Shown here: positions 21,733-34,406 of the stretch, piece by piece
How the letters are laid out: every line of letters starts with the position of its first letter
Numbering within the stretch: position 1 is the stretch's first letter
Origin: Strongylocentrotus purpuratus
Taxonomy: Eukaryota > Echinodermata > Echinoidea > Camarodonta > Strongylocentrotidae
NCBI RefSeq assembly: GCF_000002235.5
Contig: NW_022145611.1
Span: 5,260,754-5,324,753 of the forward strand
Direction of reading: 5' to 3'
DNA: 64,000 nt
Notes under the pieces: generated by a model
What the model was told of the DNA's origin: nothing
Database searches by the model: none
What the model saw: the letters and a program-made list of their open reading frames with translations, nothing else
Program-made: the position numbers and the translations under genes

Positions 21733-24300
21733 GTAAGTCCTATCTAGAAAACACGTCGATATCATACAACTAGAATAATTTATTGCGATATGTTTTCTTC
21801 ATGATTTAGGTTAAAAATCAATATCATATGCAACGTCAAAATAATCTTGCGTTTAAAAAAAAATAAAGATAGGGGTCTTAATAAGACAAGCGTTAGTTTT
21901 TAATAGACTCCTCCTTCTGTACGTTTCCTATACTATAAGTCTAAATCATTTAAATTGCTTCGATATTGTATAACACCATGATTGTAAAGTGTATACAAGT
22001 AAATTTTGGGGTATCACTTCTCATATTAATTTTTATGTATAAATTATTGTTACATTCTCATTAATGATGTTGTCATGTATTTAGAAAAATACAAAAACAT
22101 ATTATGTGGGAATTCAATAAGCTTTGCAACTTGGAATACAAAGACTGATGAAGTAATCAATTTTTCATTCATGTTCAAATTTGAAAATGTTCAAATTTCC
22201 AATTCTTCTTCTTCTTCTTCTTCAAGATAATCTGCCTCCTTCAATACTGAAGATTCTTGCAGATGCCGTATACTCGGCCTGGTTGGGGTATGCAGGTGGA
22301 CCATTACACCGGGGTTTCCCCCTACTCTTACACGAATAGTGCAATGGGTTCTTAACGTGCAAGGGTTATGACTCTCCTGTACACGGGGCCTCCATTTAAC
22401 GTCCTATCCGAGGGACGGAGTGTTTTCCACTTGACATAACCTGCATCTATGAACAAGGGAAGGGGCACGTTAACACACAACGCAGGCTTCAGTCATCCGC
22501 CTGGGTGGGAGTCGAACCCGGGATCTTTGGTTCGACAGGCAGACGCTTTACCGACTGAGCCAACTCGCCTCCTCAAATTAAAGCGGATGTGGAAAATCGT
22601 TTGCATAATTATTAAAGTCGTATTGAAATCCTTGAAACTAAAACAGTCGATAGTCGCTTTTAATTTTGGATACAAAATATATGATGTATCATACAGTGTC
22701 ATTATATTGGTCTTCTCCAATTTGTTTTTATTATTCAGCAAATCGAGTAGTTCCTAGATTTCAACACGAGTTGGCAGAGACTCTTGCCTTCAGTGAGTAT
22801 GTCTATCTGAATGACATTCAGACAAACCAGATTAACGAGTTTGTCCAATATCTCCAAAAGAAAGGCGCAGAGCTGACGACTGATGAGGAGGAAATCATAC
22901 AGGAGAAGGAAGCAAAATTTAATGAAGCGGTAGAATGGGAGGAGGAGTTGAAGGCAGAGGAGGAGGAGGAGGAGCTGGATGTAGAGGAGGAGGAGGAGTT
23001 GAATGCAGAGGAGGGGGAGGTGAAGGAGATAATGGCTGAGGAGCCTGAGAAGGAGATAACGACAGAGGAGGAGGAGATGACGGCTAAGGAGGAGGAGATA
23101 AAGATTGAGGAGGAGGAGGAGGAGATGACGGCAGAGGAGGAGGAGGAGGAGATGACGACTGAGGAGGAGGAGGAGATGACGGCTGAGGAGGAGGATGAGA
23201 TAACGGCAGAGGAGGAGCTAAAGACAGAGGAGAAGGGGCTGATGTTAGACGAGGAGGGGATAAAGGTAGAGGAGGAGGAGGAGGAGGAGATGAATGACAT
23301 TCACACAAACCAGATTAACGCGTTTGTCCTGTATCTCCAAGAGAAAGTTGCAGAGCTGACGACTGATGAGGAGGAAATCATACTGGAGAAGGAAGCAAAT
23401 AAAGCGGTAGAACGGGAGGAGGAGCTGAAAGCAAAGGAGGAGGAGTTGAAGGCAGAGGAGGAGGAGGAGGAGGAGGATGATGATGAGTTGAAGGCAGAGG
23501 AGGAGGTGAAGAATGACATCCAGCCCAACCAGATTAACGCGTTTGTCCTGTATCTCGAAGAGAAAGTTGCAGAGCTGACGACTGATGAGGAGGAAATCAT
23601 ACAGAAGAAGGAAGCAAAGGAAGCGGTAGAATGGGAGGAGGAATTGAAGGTAAAGGAAGAGGGGCTAAAGGTCGAGGAGGAGAAGGAGGTGAAAGTAGAG
23701 GAGGAGGAGATGGCGGCAGAGCAGGAGGAGATGAAATCAGAGGAGGAGGAAATGAAGGCAGAGGAGGAGGAGGAGATGGCGGCAGAGCAGGAGGAGATGA
23801 AATCAGAGGAGGATTTGAAGGCAGAGGAGAAGATGAAGGCAGAGGAGGCGGAGATGATAAAGGCTGAGGAGGAGAAGATAAAGGCAGAAGAGGAGGAGAC
23901 GAAGGCGGTGGAGGAGCAGGCAATCACTTTGGTTGCGGAGGCTAAGGTTACAGAGGAAGACAGAGAGCTAGAGGGCGAGAAGGTAGTGAAGCTGTCAGAA
24001 ATAACGGAGGAGTTAAGAGAGTTTGCTGAAACCTTGTGGAACGAAACGCCGATGGAGAAGATGAAGAAGGGGCACATACAGAAGGATGAAAAGATCATTA
24101 ACGAAATGAAAGAGGTATTGGAGGGAATACGAGAGGCCAAAGACTTCAAAGAGGAGAGGAAGATCAATATAAAGAATGAAGATAGGAAGAAGGAGAGTGA
24201 TCAAGATAACAAAGATCAGGCTGTTGTAACTGGAAGAAGACAGAAATGGTGGCAACTTTTATGCTGTTTTGGTTGGAGGAGGCGCAGCAGGCGTTCTTAA
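21720..24300 (+). CDS. Glu-rich repeat protein, unrecognised family (2 exons)
   Basis: I do not recognise this family. Exon 1 (21720-21732) gives MSDE plus one base, then GTAAGT. A pyrimidine-rich acceptor ending ATTATTCAG precedes exon 2 (22739-24300). The join is in frame, making MSDEPNRVVPRF and a 524-residue protein. A TTG-started frame runs upstream through the acceptor, but spliced ATG usage is better supported. Three repeats begin near residues 29, 190 and 263, each with NDIxxNQIN(E/A)FVxYL followed by AELTTDEEEII. They are separated by long Glu/Lys/Met runs that should form coiled coil or disorder. Residues ~422-524 form a distinct block (LREFAETLWNE, INEMKEVLEGIREAKDF). The tail KWWQLLCCFGWRRRSRRS has Trp, a Cys pair and a basic end, which suggests membrane contact or acylation, though this is inference. 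There is no signal peptide. A decayed neighbour copy lies at 19970-21150. Confidence 0.65.
22205..22575 (-). mobile_element. tRNA-derived SINE in intron 1 of the Glu-rich gene
   Basis: Reading the minus strand from 22575, a tRNA-like head shows GGAGGCGAGTTGGCTCAGTC (A box) and GGGTTCGACTCCCACCC (B box). A conserved body follows, and a (GAA)n tail ends at about 22205. No coding capacity was seen. Confidence 0.8.
22739..24300 (+). CDS. Glu-rich gene exon 2
   Basis: It carries all the repeats and the C-terminal block. It is open from the acceptor to TAA at 24298-24300, 1,562 nt. The regular GAGGAGGAG codon bias also opens long antisense frames (Ser/Pro-rich), which I treat as shadows. Confidence 0.75.
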
Positions 24301-24340
24301 GACTTGAATGAAGACTTATGTTATGATCATTGACATTGTG

Positions 24341-24358
24341 AATAAAATTGTAAATAAA
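24341..24358 (+). terminator. Tandem poly(A) signals
   Basis: AATAAA occurs at 24341-24346 and again at 24353-24358, 40-52 bases after the stop codon of the Glu-rich gene. This is a compact, convincing 3' end. Confidence 0.7.
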
Positions 24359-24360
24359 TT

Positions 24361-25837
24361 GTAAATTTAAATTGACTTCTGAGGACTGTTTGACATATTT
24401 TGATTCACTATTGGAAGACGGGGAGTGGTATAATCCAGCAAATACAGAGAGAGAAAGAGAGAGAGAGAGAGAAAAAAAAGGATGGGGGGGGGGGGGGTGA
24501 AGAGATATCTATAAATTAAAAAAAAGAACAGACCCGTTTACTGATCAATTTATCGGGTTTCTCTAGAAACTCTTGCTATCAACTACCCAATTGATATGCT
24601 ATGCAAACTGGCACCTCTATGGAGGGGATCCACTTTGCACACATTGGTTGCTACTATGTCTCACAAGCCTAATGCAAGCACTTGGGTCGTCAAAAAGAAA
24701 CGTTTGTTAAAGACATAGGCGTAGAATTAGTAAACAGGCATACTGAGTGACAAACAGAAAAAAGGACGAATTTCCATGCATTTTCAAAATGACACATTAT
24801 TTACTTTTTAGCAGTTGGGTTAAATAAACTCCATATTATCTCTCATTATTCTCTAAATGTATTCCAGTCCTTCCCTAAGTCGAGTTGAATGACTAGTATC
24901 AATGATATGCAAGTATCTGAAAAAATCTGGAACCTAATTGTGAAATGAAAACTATGAAATGGAAATATTGATATAAAGGCAATGCAAATACAAATGAGAT
25001 TTATGTGTAGGCTTTAATGTAAATTTTTATTTTCACACAATGATTTGAATACTTACAGGTTAGACAAGGGAATTTCAGTTATTATCGGAATGAACATATC
25101 CATGTGATTTCATAATTACATTTGGTCATAAAGTTACAGATATTACTTACATTAAAGGTAAAGATCAGTATTGGAAACGCCCCAATTTCAAAAAATGAAA
25201 TGGAAGCTCTCATTACCAATCATGTGAAAGAATATGTTTTGACTAATACATGATGATAAAAAATTTGCCGGGGAAACCGCCTACTAATTCATATATTTGG
25301 TAAATTTGTTTCTCTCATGGTCTGTGAGAGATATAGGGTAGTCCCATATACATCTTTCTGTGTATAGTGCTTGTAACTTTACGAAGAATGGGCCAAATTT
25401 CTTATCATTTTGATGATTCCAGAACCTTGCAGATGCTAGATGCTAGATGATCAACCTTTTCTGATCGATTCCACAACGTTTCTTTCACAATGCAATCGCA
25501 TGACCATAACTGGTCTTTACCTTTAACACATTAATTACAGGGCAATTAAGTTAACATAGGCCTTATTGAAAATATTGTTTTGAATGTTTCCCATAAACAA
25601 AATTAAAGAATGTTCTCCTTAATTTCCTGGGCAATTATAATCAAACAGACCTAAATCTATAATTTTACTTCCTTTTTTTTCCATCTCAGTTTAGTACTGT
25701 ATAATAAAAGAAAGTGTTTAATAAACACATCATTGAGTTAATAGTTTAGGGCAAAACTGTGGAATGTGTCCCTTGTCCACATATTTCATTTAAAGATGAA
25801 TCTCTCGAGAAGACCATTGTATAATGGTGCTTTCTGG
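24361..25837. other. No gene seen
   Basis: AT-rich sequence with a GA tract and a G run near 24450-24497. No frame has exon-like features and I identified no element. Confidence 0.5.
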
Positions 25838-26070
25838 TACAGTCAAACCTGCTTTAGTGACCACCTGTATAGAAAGACCACATTTTGTGTTTCTCTTGAA
25901 AATGCTTTCTCATCGAAACATGTATTAAAGGGACCACATTTTTCATTTCCCCTTGAAAATCAGTTCGCACTGAAACGTATACTAAAGGAACCTGTACATA
26001 AAGACCACCTGCATATAAAGACTAATTTTCTTGTTTTCCTTGTGTTGTCTTTATATACAGGTTTCACTAT
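25838..26070. mobile_element. MITE-like element, ACAGTCAAACCTG family
   Basis: It runs from TACAGTCAAACCTGCTTTAG to ATACAGGTTTCACTAT. Internal AAAGGAACCTGTACATAAAG and GACCAC units repeat. It is the longest copy of this family in the window. Confidence 0.7.
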
Positions 26071-26294
26071 CTAAGCCTTTACTTTTGAAAATGCAGGAAT
26101 GTGTCTACGGTACAAATGTAGTAAAATCTTCATGGTTATATGCACCTGTGTGATAACATTACAACATCAATATCACATACATTCCAATTCCAATTCGATG
26201 AACTTTGCATTTGACTAGTATAATTTCTTACATGTATATTCAAATAGAATTAATTTTTTAAAAGAAAAGTCATCCTTTAAATACAAAAGATGTT

Positions 26295-26300
26295 TTTATT
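26295..26300 (-). terminator. Distant candidate poly(A) signal for CEP128
   Basis: AATAAA on the minus strand lies 4.1 kb beyond the CEP128 stop. The interval 26300-30438 is AT-rich with few recognisable mobile elements, which would suit a long 3' UTR. This is inference only. Confidence 0.2.
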
Positions 26301-29300
26301 GAATTACATTGGAAAATAAGATATCTATTATCAAATTAATTCACAGGGCAGGGATGGATAACTTTAAGAGTGAAGGATTAACAAAAAACACACAAAAATA
26401 ACAACAACAAAAAAATAACCTTGATAGGCCCATAACACATAGGATGAAGTTCTGCAATGTTGCATGAAATAAATTACACAAATATGTACAATTCAGTTAG
26501 AAATATAAAAAATAAATAGAAATATTTTTACAAAATTCAAGTATTTATAAGTCAAAACTCGTCTCTCAAAGATTATTTACAGTCTCAGAAATATGTTACA
26601 AAGGCATAAAAATGTACAATTCTAAGCATCTCTTCATTTACACATATTTCACATTTTAAAAACATATTGATAGGTATGTACATGAAGGTGATAAGGACCA
26701 CATATGGCAGGTTAATACATCTGAAAATATCTTACCTAGCTTTAAAAGAGCTAAAAATGATATACAGTTGTCTCTGCAAAACTTTGGAAGTGTAAATAAT
26801 GTGTTTTGCGTTGTTTGGTCAAAAAATTGATTTGCTTTAGGGTTAATTTGACTTAGGCGACTTTGAGTTATGCAGGGTTAACAGTTCATTTAAATTCAGC
26901 CCTCCAAAGAATCACATTCATTTTTAACAATTTAGTTATAGTTAAATTGATTTCCATGTTTAATATTCTAAATCCATTCTAACAACCTCTTAAAGACCAA
27001 CAATAATTTTGTTAAATGTTTTGATTAAATACAGGTGAAAAAAAAATCATCCAAAGTTGTAAGCTGCTTAATTCTGCAACACAGAATTGAGATGTTCATT
27101 ATTAAGAAAAATATTGAGTTTCTTGAATATATCCCCTCTAAGTACCGATACTTCAAAAAATTCTATTAGAGATTAACCAGAACAAATATTAATAAACCGA
27201 CACCCAAGACACAGCAAACTGAATTGCCTTCAACCATTTATTTTACAGAAAGTGGAAGAGATAGGGGAGAAGGAGAGAGAGAGAGAGAGAGAAAGATATA
27301 TATATATATATATATATATCCTTTGCTTTCCCTCTTTTTCTTTCTTTAGTTTTTGTATGACGTATTATTACGTCATAACACTTCCCTTCATTTTTTTCTT
27401 ACTTGCTTGCCTTCCTATTTCTTTGTGACATAATTATTTGTGTTCCCTCTCGTTGTGCCTTGGCGCATTTTATTTTGACACATAACAATAATATTTTCAA
27501 AGTCAAGCAAAGTCATTACTTGACAAAGCTCTAAGGGCGAAAAATTTGTAAAACAATTTTTCTGTGTACGGAGCATCATCATTTGTTGTATTTTTTGGGG
27601 GTGTACATAAATATATATATAGTCAGAGAGAGAGAGAGAGAAAGAAAGAAAATGGTACAGAAAAATGATATAATTAATTCAATACTGTTACAGTCAATAC
27701 TGGAAAAATACCTTTACCACATAACTACCCAATCTTACTAGATTCCAGATTCATATACAAATAGAATACTGTGAAAATGAAGGTTATGTCATTAACTACA
27801 GGAATAGCACACTCAAGATTGCCAAAAGCAGTCAAAATCTGGGCATGGAAGTAGGAGAAGAATCAATATAAATACTCTTCATAAACAGCTTCCAATACTA
27901 TAGTTCACAAATATCAACAGATTTAAAACACCAACGTACCAGAGAAAATACAGGTAACTTGGTATGCAATATCAGAAAATAAATAAGAACAGTTGATTGC
28001 CATCTATATTATAAAAGATTGAATTGAATATTGCATTAAACACACATGTATACACATAAAGTAACAACAGACATTGCAGAAACTATTTAACATCACTATA
28101 CTAGGATAGATTTTGTTTAAAGTTCACCGTTTCAAAATCACAATTTACAATTTACTGAACTGTACATGTATATCATACACATGCTTACAGTTATGAAGAT
28201 AAACTGCCCTTTCTTTTTTAAATACAATGGTATAGTAACATGTTTAATTACACAGGGAAGCAATAGATTAGATAACTTGACTTTTACTGTCCGTCATACG
28301 TATTGCATCTGCATAGATCGGTGGTAACAGTATGATATAGAATAATGTGTGAATACTGAATAATGACAATAATTACAATACCCTGGAAGCTCAGATGTAA
28401 TACAACATATAAAAGTGAAAAATTTACTGGCTGACTTTTTTCATTACTACACTGCCATGAATTCCTAATTTGTAATCCATGACAGAAATACTGTTACTTT
28501 GTCCTGAAATATGAATGTTATTTCATTTGCAAATATTTTTGCATTAAATAGTTTTCTTATCGGCAATGCTATGATAATATTTTGACAAGCAACAACTTGG
28601 ACGTTTTATTTACTCATTGTTAAACTAACAAATAAGGGACAAATATACATCAATATTACTAATGCATACCATTTTTTGTACAAATATCACTTCCTTGCGA
28701 TGGCATTTGACAAATGAAAGAATAAGGCAGCTAATTTTTAAAAGAAAGGGTTCATATAAAAAGCAAAGCACTGTATTTTAATAACAAGTGTTTCTGGTGC
28801 AGTGTTAAAATTGGCAAGTATATTTCAATTATTAAAACAAACAAAAATATTCTGAAATCTGCACAGCTGGAAGACTTAAGTGAGGTGACCACTGTATGAT
28901 GACTGTATTTTATCATATTTTTTCTTCTCCTCAAAAAGTATTGCTAACATAAAAAATGGATGCCACTTGTGCTACATTAGGATTCAACGAAGCCACATTA
29001 TGTCACAAATTAAGAGCCTAGTCTCTCTGTTGGCAGTAGGTTTTTACCCATGGAAGACAGTGACTCGTTTGGAGAAAACTTAGCTATGTTTATATGCCAT
29101 GCGTAGATATGAACATACACAAATATTACTGAAAATTACTGTTGTATGAGTAGGTGTGATTATTATATTTTAAAAATATTTCTAAATATATATATCTTTA
29201 GCATATTTCATCATTTTCTTAGTTGTTTGTGCATCCTTATTGTATTAAAATACTGCATTTAAAAGAAGAACAGATTTAAAGTATCATTACAAGACCATAA

Positions 29301-30238
29301 AAAGATAGAAAAACCTCTAAAATACAAAGAAAAATATGATTGCAAAAAGAATATACACTGTAGGACAGGCTGTTATTTGTATGACCTTAAGTTGGGTACA
29401 ATTTGAGATGCATTCAAGTTCAAACTGACCTGACAGGTTAACATTCAAATATCTAAAATATACAACTGTGCTGATAATCACACAAATTTACATAAAGTCT
29501 ACACTTTCTACAATACCATATTGAATCAGGAAAGTGATTACGCAGTGTTCGATGGGGGAAGAAGTATATACCCGGGGAATGTAAAAGAATTCAATATAGA
29601 GAATAACTATTATCTTACAGCATGAGGAGCATCATTATGAAGATATCGTTATTTTGCTTGAAATATTGTTTCTGTGAACGTAGACATACTCCCTCTCCTT
29701 GCAAAAAAGCTGGAAGGGGAAATATTTGCAAGGTTCTATGAATTCATTATGAATGAGTATTTGCTTCAAAAGGCTTACTCATCCACACAATCTATTCTGA
29801 ATTTGCATACAAAATTAAATTCAAATTTAAATATTCAACTATTTGTACATGTTTTCATTTTCAAAACTAATTTTTTACTTCTACAGTATTATTTGGAGAA
29901 GTTTTACTACTGCATATACCGCCATAAGAATTTACCAAAATCCTGACTTGATATGTTGTATCCCTGCCTGCAGTGATGACGTATTTAAGATGGTAATGAA
30001 AATTACTTATTTACATTTAAATTGAAATTGCATAGTGTTTAAAAATTCATGAGAGAATATTTCAGACTTTATCTTAAACATTTGTATTTACGTACATACA
30101 AAATTTGTAGATATGCATGTGAAGTTTATCGGAATGGCAGTTACTTTTATCATATGCCTATCATTCTTTACATTGTGAATTTTGTTATATCTTATATTCC
30201 AAATCCTTACTACTTCTACTACATGTACCTCTGATGTG
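26301..30238. other. No coding exon; possible CEP128 3' UTR or flank
   Basis: I see AT-rich sequence, (GA)n/(TA)n tracts at 27268-27320 and about 27626-27655, and no coding exon on either strand. Short open frames have no splice context or recognisable similarity. Confidence 0.5.
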
Positions 30239-30241
30239 AGT

Positions 30242-30511
30242 CACTCTCTTCACAAGTGTCAATGGTCAAGCCCTCTGGCCGATCTACTACGCTCTTTCCG
30301 CGATGGTGGACTACTTATCTCTGATCTGTGGCACTCTCTTCACAAGTGTCAATGGTCAAGCCCTCTGGCTGATCTACTACGCTCTCTCCGCGATGGTGGA
30401 CTACTTATCTCTGGTCTGGGGCATTTTCTTCACAAGTGTCAATGGTCAAGCCCTCTGGCCGACCTACTACGCTCTCTCCGCAATGGTGGGCTACTTATCA
30501 AATCCTTGGAT
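30242..30511 (-). repeat. Three 90-bp units from the CEP128 terminal exon
   Basis: Units start at 30242, 30332 and 30422 (landmark CTTCACAAGTGTCAATGG). The highest-coordinate unit holds the genuine C-terminal codons RRERSRSARGLDH and stop. The other two repeat those codons, the TGA and the following bases, so they fall in the 3' UTR. Ninety is a multiple of three, so all units share a frame across the stops. Confidence 0.85.
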
Positions 30512-30553
30512 TCATCTAGTTGCTGGTGGAGCTGGGCTACTGTGCTCTGGTAT
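30439..30553 (-). CDS. CEP128: CEP128 exon 25 (stop)
   Basis: The acceptor TTTAATTTCAG opens an exon encoding YQSTVAQLHQQLDESKDLI, then SSPPLRRERSRSARGLDH and TGA. Phase 2 in. The last 73 nt belong to a 90-bp tandem repeat. Confidence 0.8.
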
Positions 30554-31669
30554 CTGAAATTAAATAATAATAATAATACAAAAAATTTATATAGCGCTTG
30601 TGAAATAAAAGTTTCAAAGCGGTGTACACAAATCAAGATTATTTCAAGAAAAATCAATATTACTAATGGAATCAACATGACTTAAATTACCAAGAAAATA
30701 AAATATTACTAGCATTATAAATGTGGATAAAATAACTATATAAATGAAAGGTCATGATAGTTTGTTTTCTCTTGTTTTCTGATTGAGCATATGACATTAT
30801 GAATATGACAGACAAAGAAAGCGGACAAAATATACAGTTCCTCAGGTAGACAAAGGAACATCCCTTCACTGCTATTATGTAAAAAGGTGAATATGCATGT
30901 GACACCTGTTCTACATATGTTTACATAATAGCAGTGAAGGGATGTTCCTTTGTCTACCTGAGGAACTGTATATTTTGTCCGCTTTCTATGTCAGTCATGT
31001 TCATAGTGTAATATAAAGGAAAACCTGCTTTAACAGCCACCTTTATAGAAAGACCACCTTCTATAGGGAGTGCATGTGTTTATTTCTCTTCAAACCTGTA
31101 CAGAAGTAAAGACCACCTGCTTATAAAGACCATGGGGGTGTTTCACAAAGATCCCAAGTCGAACTTAACTCTAAGTTGGACTTAAAAATTATGGAAAGCC
31201 ATTTATAGCCTTAAAATAAGATATACTCAAAAGCGAAAATTCAAGTATTTTAGATGTTTTATGAATTCCACATCAAGAACATGAAATCTCCATGATAATA
31301 GAAAATATGAATGATTTGAATCAACATTTAACTCCTTTTAAAATAACTTCTACAAAATATTTTCATTGATGCTAACAGCTTTCCATAATTGTTATGTCCA
31401 ACTTAGAGATAAGATCAACTTAGGATCTTTGTGAAACACCCCCCCCCATGTTTCATTTCATCTTGGAGAGTGTCTTCGTATGTATACAGATTGCACTGTA
31501 TCTACATTAGGATCTAATAACTGCTTATTGAGTCAGGTTAGTGAGCTCTGAGGTCTGGACAAAAATCAATTTAAAAAGAATAGTCAAGTGTGTTTTGTTA
31601 AATCTGTTTCTGTCAGATCAAACACAAAAAGTGTGAGAGGAGAGAAGAGAGAGAGAGAAAAAAGTAATC

Positions 31670-31716
<47 letters not shown>

Positions 31717-34365
31717 TCACCACCAACATTATGTTGGTTCCACTCTTCAAAATGAGTTGATTACTTGTTGATATAAATCATCTGTTTCTACGAAAATTAC
31801 ATTCATGTTTTGAATTACAATGTTCCTACATATGATCCCAACATTTCATGAACAAAGAAGTTAATTACTTCACTTAATTTGTCTTCATTCTGACACAATT
31901 TAGATAAGATTTAAATTAAAAAAACAAAAAAATAAGGGAGGAGTATTATTCACAAGTACCTGTTGTATTTCTCCTCAATGCGCTGCCTTTCTTTATCAAG
32001 GTCCTACATGTCAAAAAAAAAATAATACAAAATATGAAAGGATCATTTGAAACATGTCATGGGTATAATTATAATGACATTGGTTGAAATAGTGCTGCCC
32101 AGCATGTGATCAAAATGTAACAAAGTTATAAAATTAATAGTAAATGAAAAGTTTACTCAACAACTATTTAAAGACGGTGCTGAATTGTCTGATTGTTACC
32201 AATCTTGAATGCTTTCATGGACACAGATACATCACTTTCACTAAAACATTTTAATTTGCATGCATGTTCAATGTACATTTGTATATCTTTACAGACTCAA
32301 CTGTATGAAACATAACTTGTAAGTATGACCTTTCAATATGTAACCCACATATGTGGTGAGGCAATGACAGGAAATCAAAGGAATGTACATTTCAGAAAAC
32401 CTTCCTGTAATGAACAGCGTACTCAATCCTACATACCAAATTGAAATCAACAACATTGTTCATTACACTGGCACATCTGGCCCATCATTCATATTGTGAA
32501 TTTCAATCAGATATTTCAGAGGAGGAATGACAGCTACAAGAAGTTTATTTATAGTAGATATCAAAATGAACATTTCTGAAAGTCACATTCTCTTCCAAAG
32601 TTAGTTGCATGGACAAAAAAATAAAAAATTCCAGCATTGGGTGATAAAGTATCATGTACAAAAATAAAAGAAAGAAAGAAAGAATGAAAGAAACAGTTGC
32701 CCATATACCATTGCAGATCTGTTGCCAATACCACATCTTTTGATTCATAAATTGGCGAAATGTTCAGAGGTTAAACAAAAATCATTGTAGTTAAAAACAG
32801 AGTGTCATCAATAAACTTCTTAATAAATTTTTTGTCCATTTATAATGTTATCAGATACAGGCCTTTTTATTTGAACAACGAAACAATTTTATAATAATGA
32901 TTTAAGGAAGAAAAAGTGATCAATTTAGCCATTAAGTAATTTTTGCTTTTGATGAGGTAACAGAAGAAGTGTGAAAGTAGTTACTACTTACCCTCAGTCT
33001 ATCAAACTCTGAGTGAGAGGAGGAGGAGGAGGAGGGGTGAGGCGGAGGAGGTAAATGATCTGGCTCTGAGAGCCGTTCAATTGACCTATCCAGAATCTTA
33101 GTCCCCTGAAATAAAAGGAAGGATAACAATATTATATCTTTAAATGTTCCATTTACATAGCTCATAATAATCAATCAACAATTCACTATGCACTCAGCAT
33201 ATAGTAACCATAATGTTTCCATCTTGTGGAGAAAAATACAATCAAGAAAATAAACTCTTGGGAAAGTGAGTCAAACCTGGTTTAGTGACCACCTGTCTAC
33301 AAAGACCACCTGTCTACAAGGACCACATTTTGTGCTTCCCTTGAAAATGGTTTCTCATTGAAACATGTGCAAAAGGAACCTGTCTACAAAGACCACTTTT
33401 TGTGTTTCCCTCGGGCTGTCGCTATAGACAGTTTTGACTATACATTGTTCAAAATCTGTACTTGTTTCCACAAGACTAGGAATTTGTATCATATTACATT
33501 ACTGACAGTGACAAGGTATGTGTAAAATATGAATATGGAGGACGTTAACTCTGAGAAAAATTATATGAGCTAATGCCCTTTTGGCTCAAAGAGACAACTT
33601 GTTAACAATCTTATACCAGTAAAAACAAGAAAACTTGACTGGTAAAGAAGTGTAACAGATGAAGGAAAAGGTGATTTTCAGAAGTGATTTCCATCTCACC
33701 TCTCTGATATGTTCTTCCATGTTATCTACTTGCTTCTCCAACGATTTGACCGTGTGGACTCTTTCAAGGTTCTGTAGATGCAAATCTGGAAAGAGAAATG
33801 CGTATTTATAGTTCGTAAACAGATTCGCTGACTACCGTAACTACGTGAATGTATAATACACGTACATATACATAACAATTACGATATGAATTTTCAAAGT
33901 TGATTATCATTTTTTTTCTGAATTGCCCAACATCTTAGGATCAGGATCATAACATTTGAAGACTCTTCCACTTTCAGCAAAAAGAAGAACTCATAAAAGC
34001 AAATGTATGTTATGTCCCTGACAAAGAGAGACTGAAACTGTGACTTTCAAATGAAGGCTATGAATATAGATCTTGATGTTCATTCTTATGTCTCTTGACG
34101 AAGGCAAAGAAAGTGGATGCCTGGTAGATAGAATTTCCCGTCGTAGTTGAGCAGTTTAATCACTCGACTCGGAATGCGCAAAGGGTATGTTATAAGTTTG
34201 AGCCACGGCAAAGCACATGCGTCCTTGAGAAAGGCATTTTATCTATGTTGTTTCTCTCCACCCAGGTGTTAAATGGGTACCATGTAGGATGCAAATGACC
34301 ATGAGACTGGATCATTATATGCATGGCTGTAAAAATGGCGACTGACTGGGATGCTCTCTAATGGA

Positions 34366-34406
<41 letters not shown>

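Noticed and set aside
22480..22570. A functional tRNA gene on the minus strand
   Set aside because: The A and B boxes are good, but the sequence continues into a SINE body and does not close a cloverleaf acceptor stem.
22818..24255. Long minus-strand Ser/Pro-rich frames opposite the Glu-rich gene (up to 288 codons)
   Set aside because: They are the complement of GAGGAGGAG codon runs, with no splice or promoter context. The plus strand has a full gene structure.
30182..30685. Plus-strand 167-codon frame with a 30-residue repeat
   Set aside because: It is the antisense of the 90-bp CEP128 terminal-exon repeat; the minus strand gives the spliced, in-phase C-terminus.
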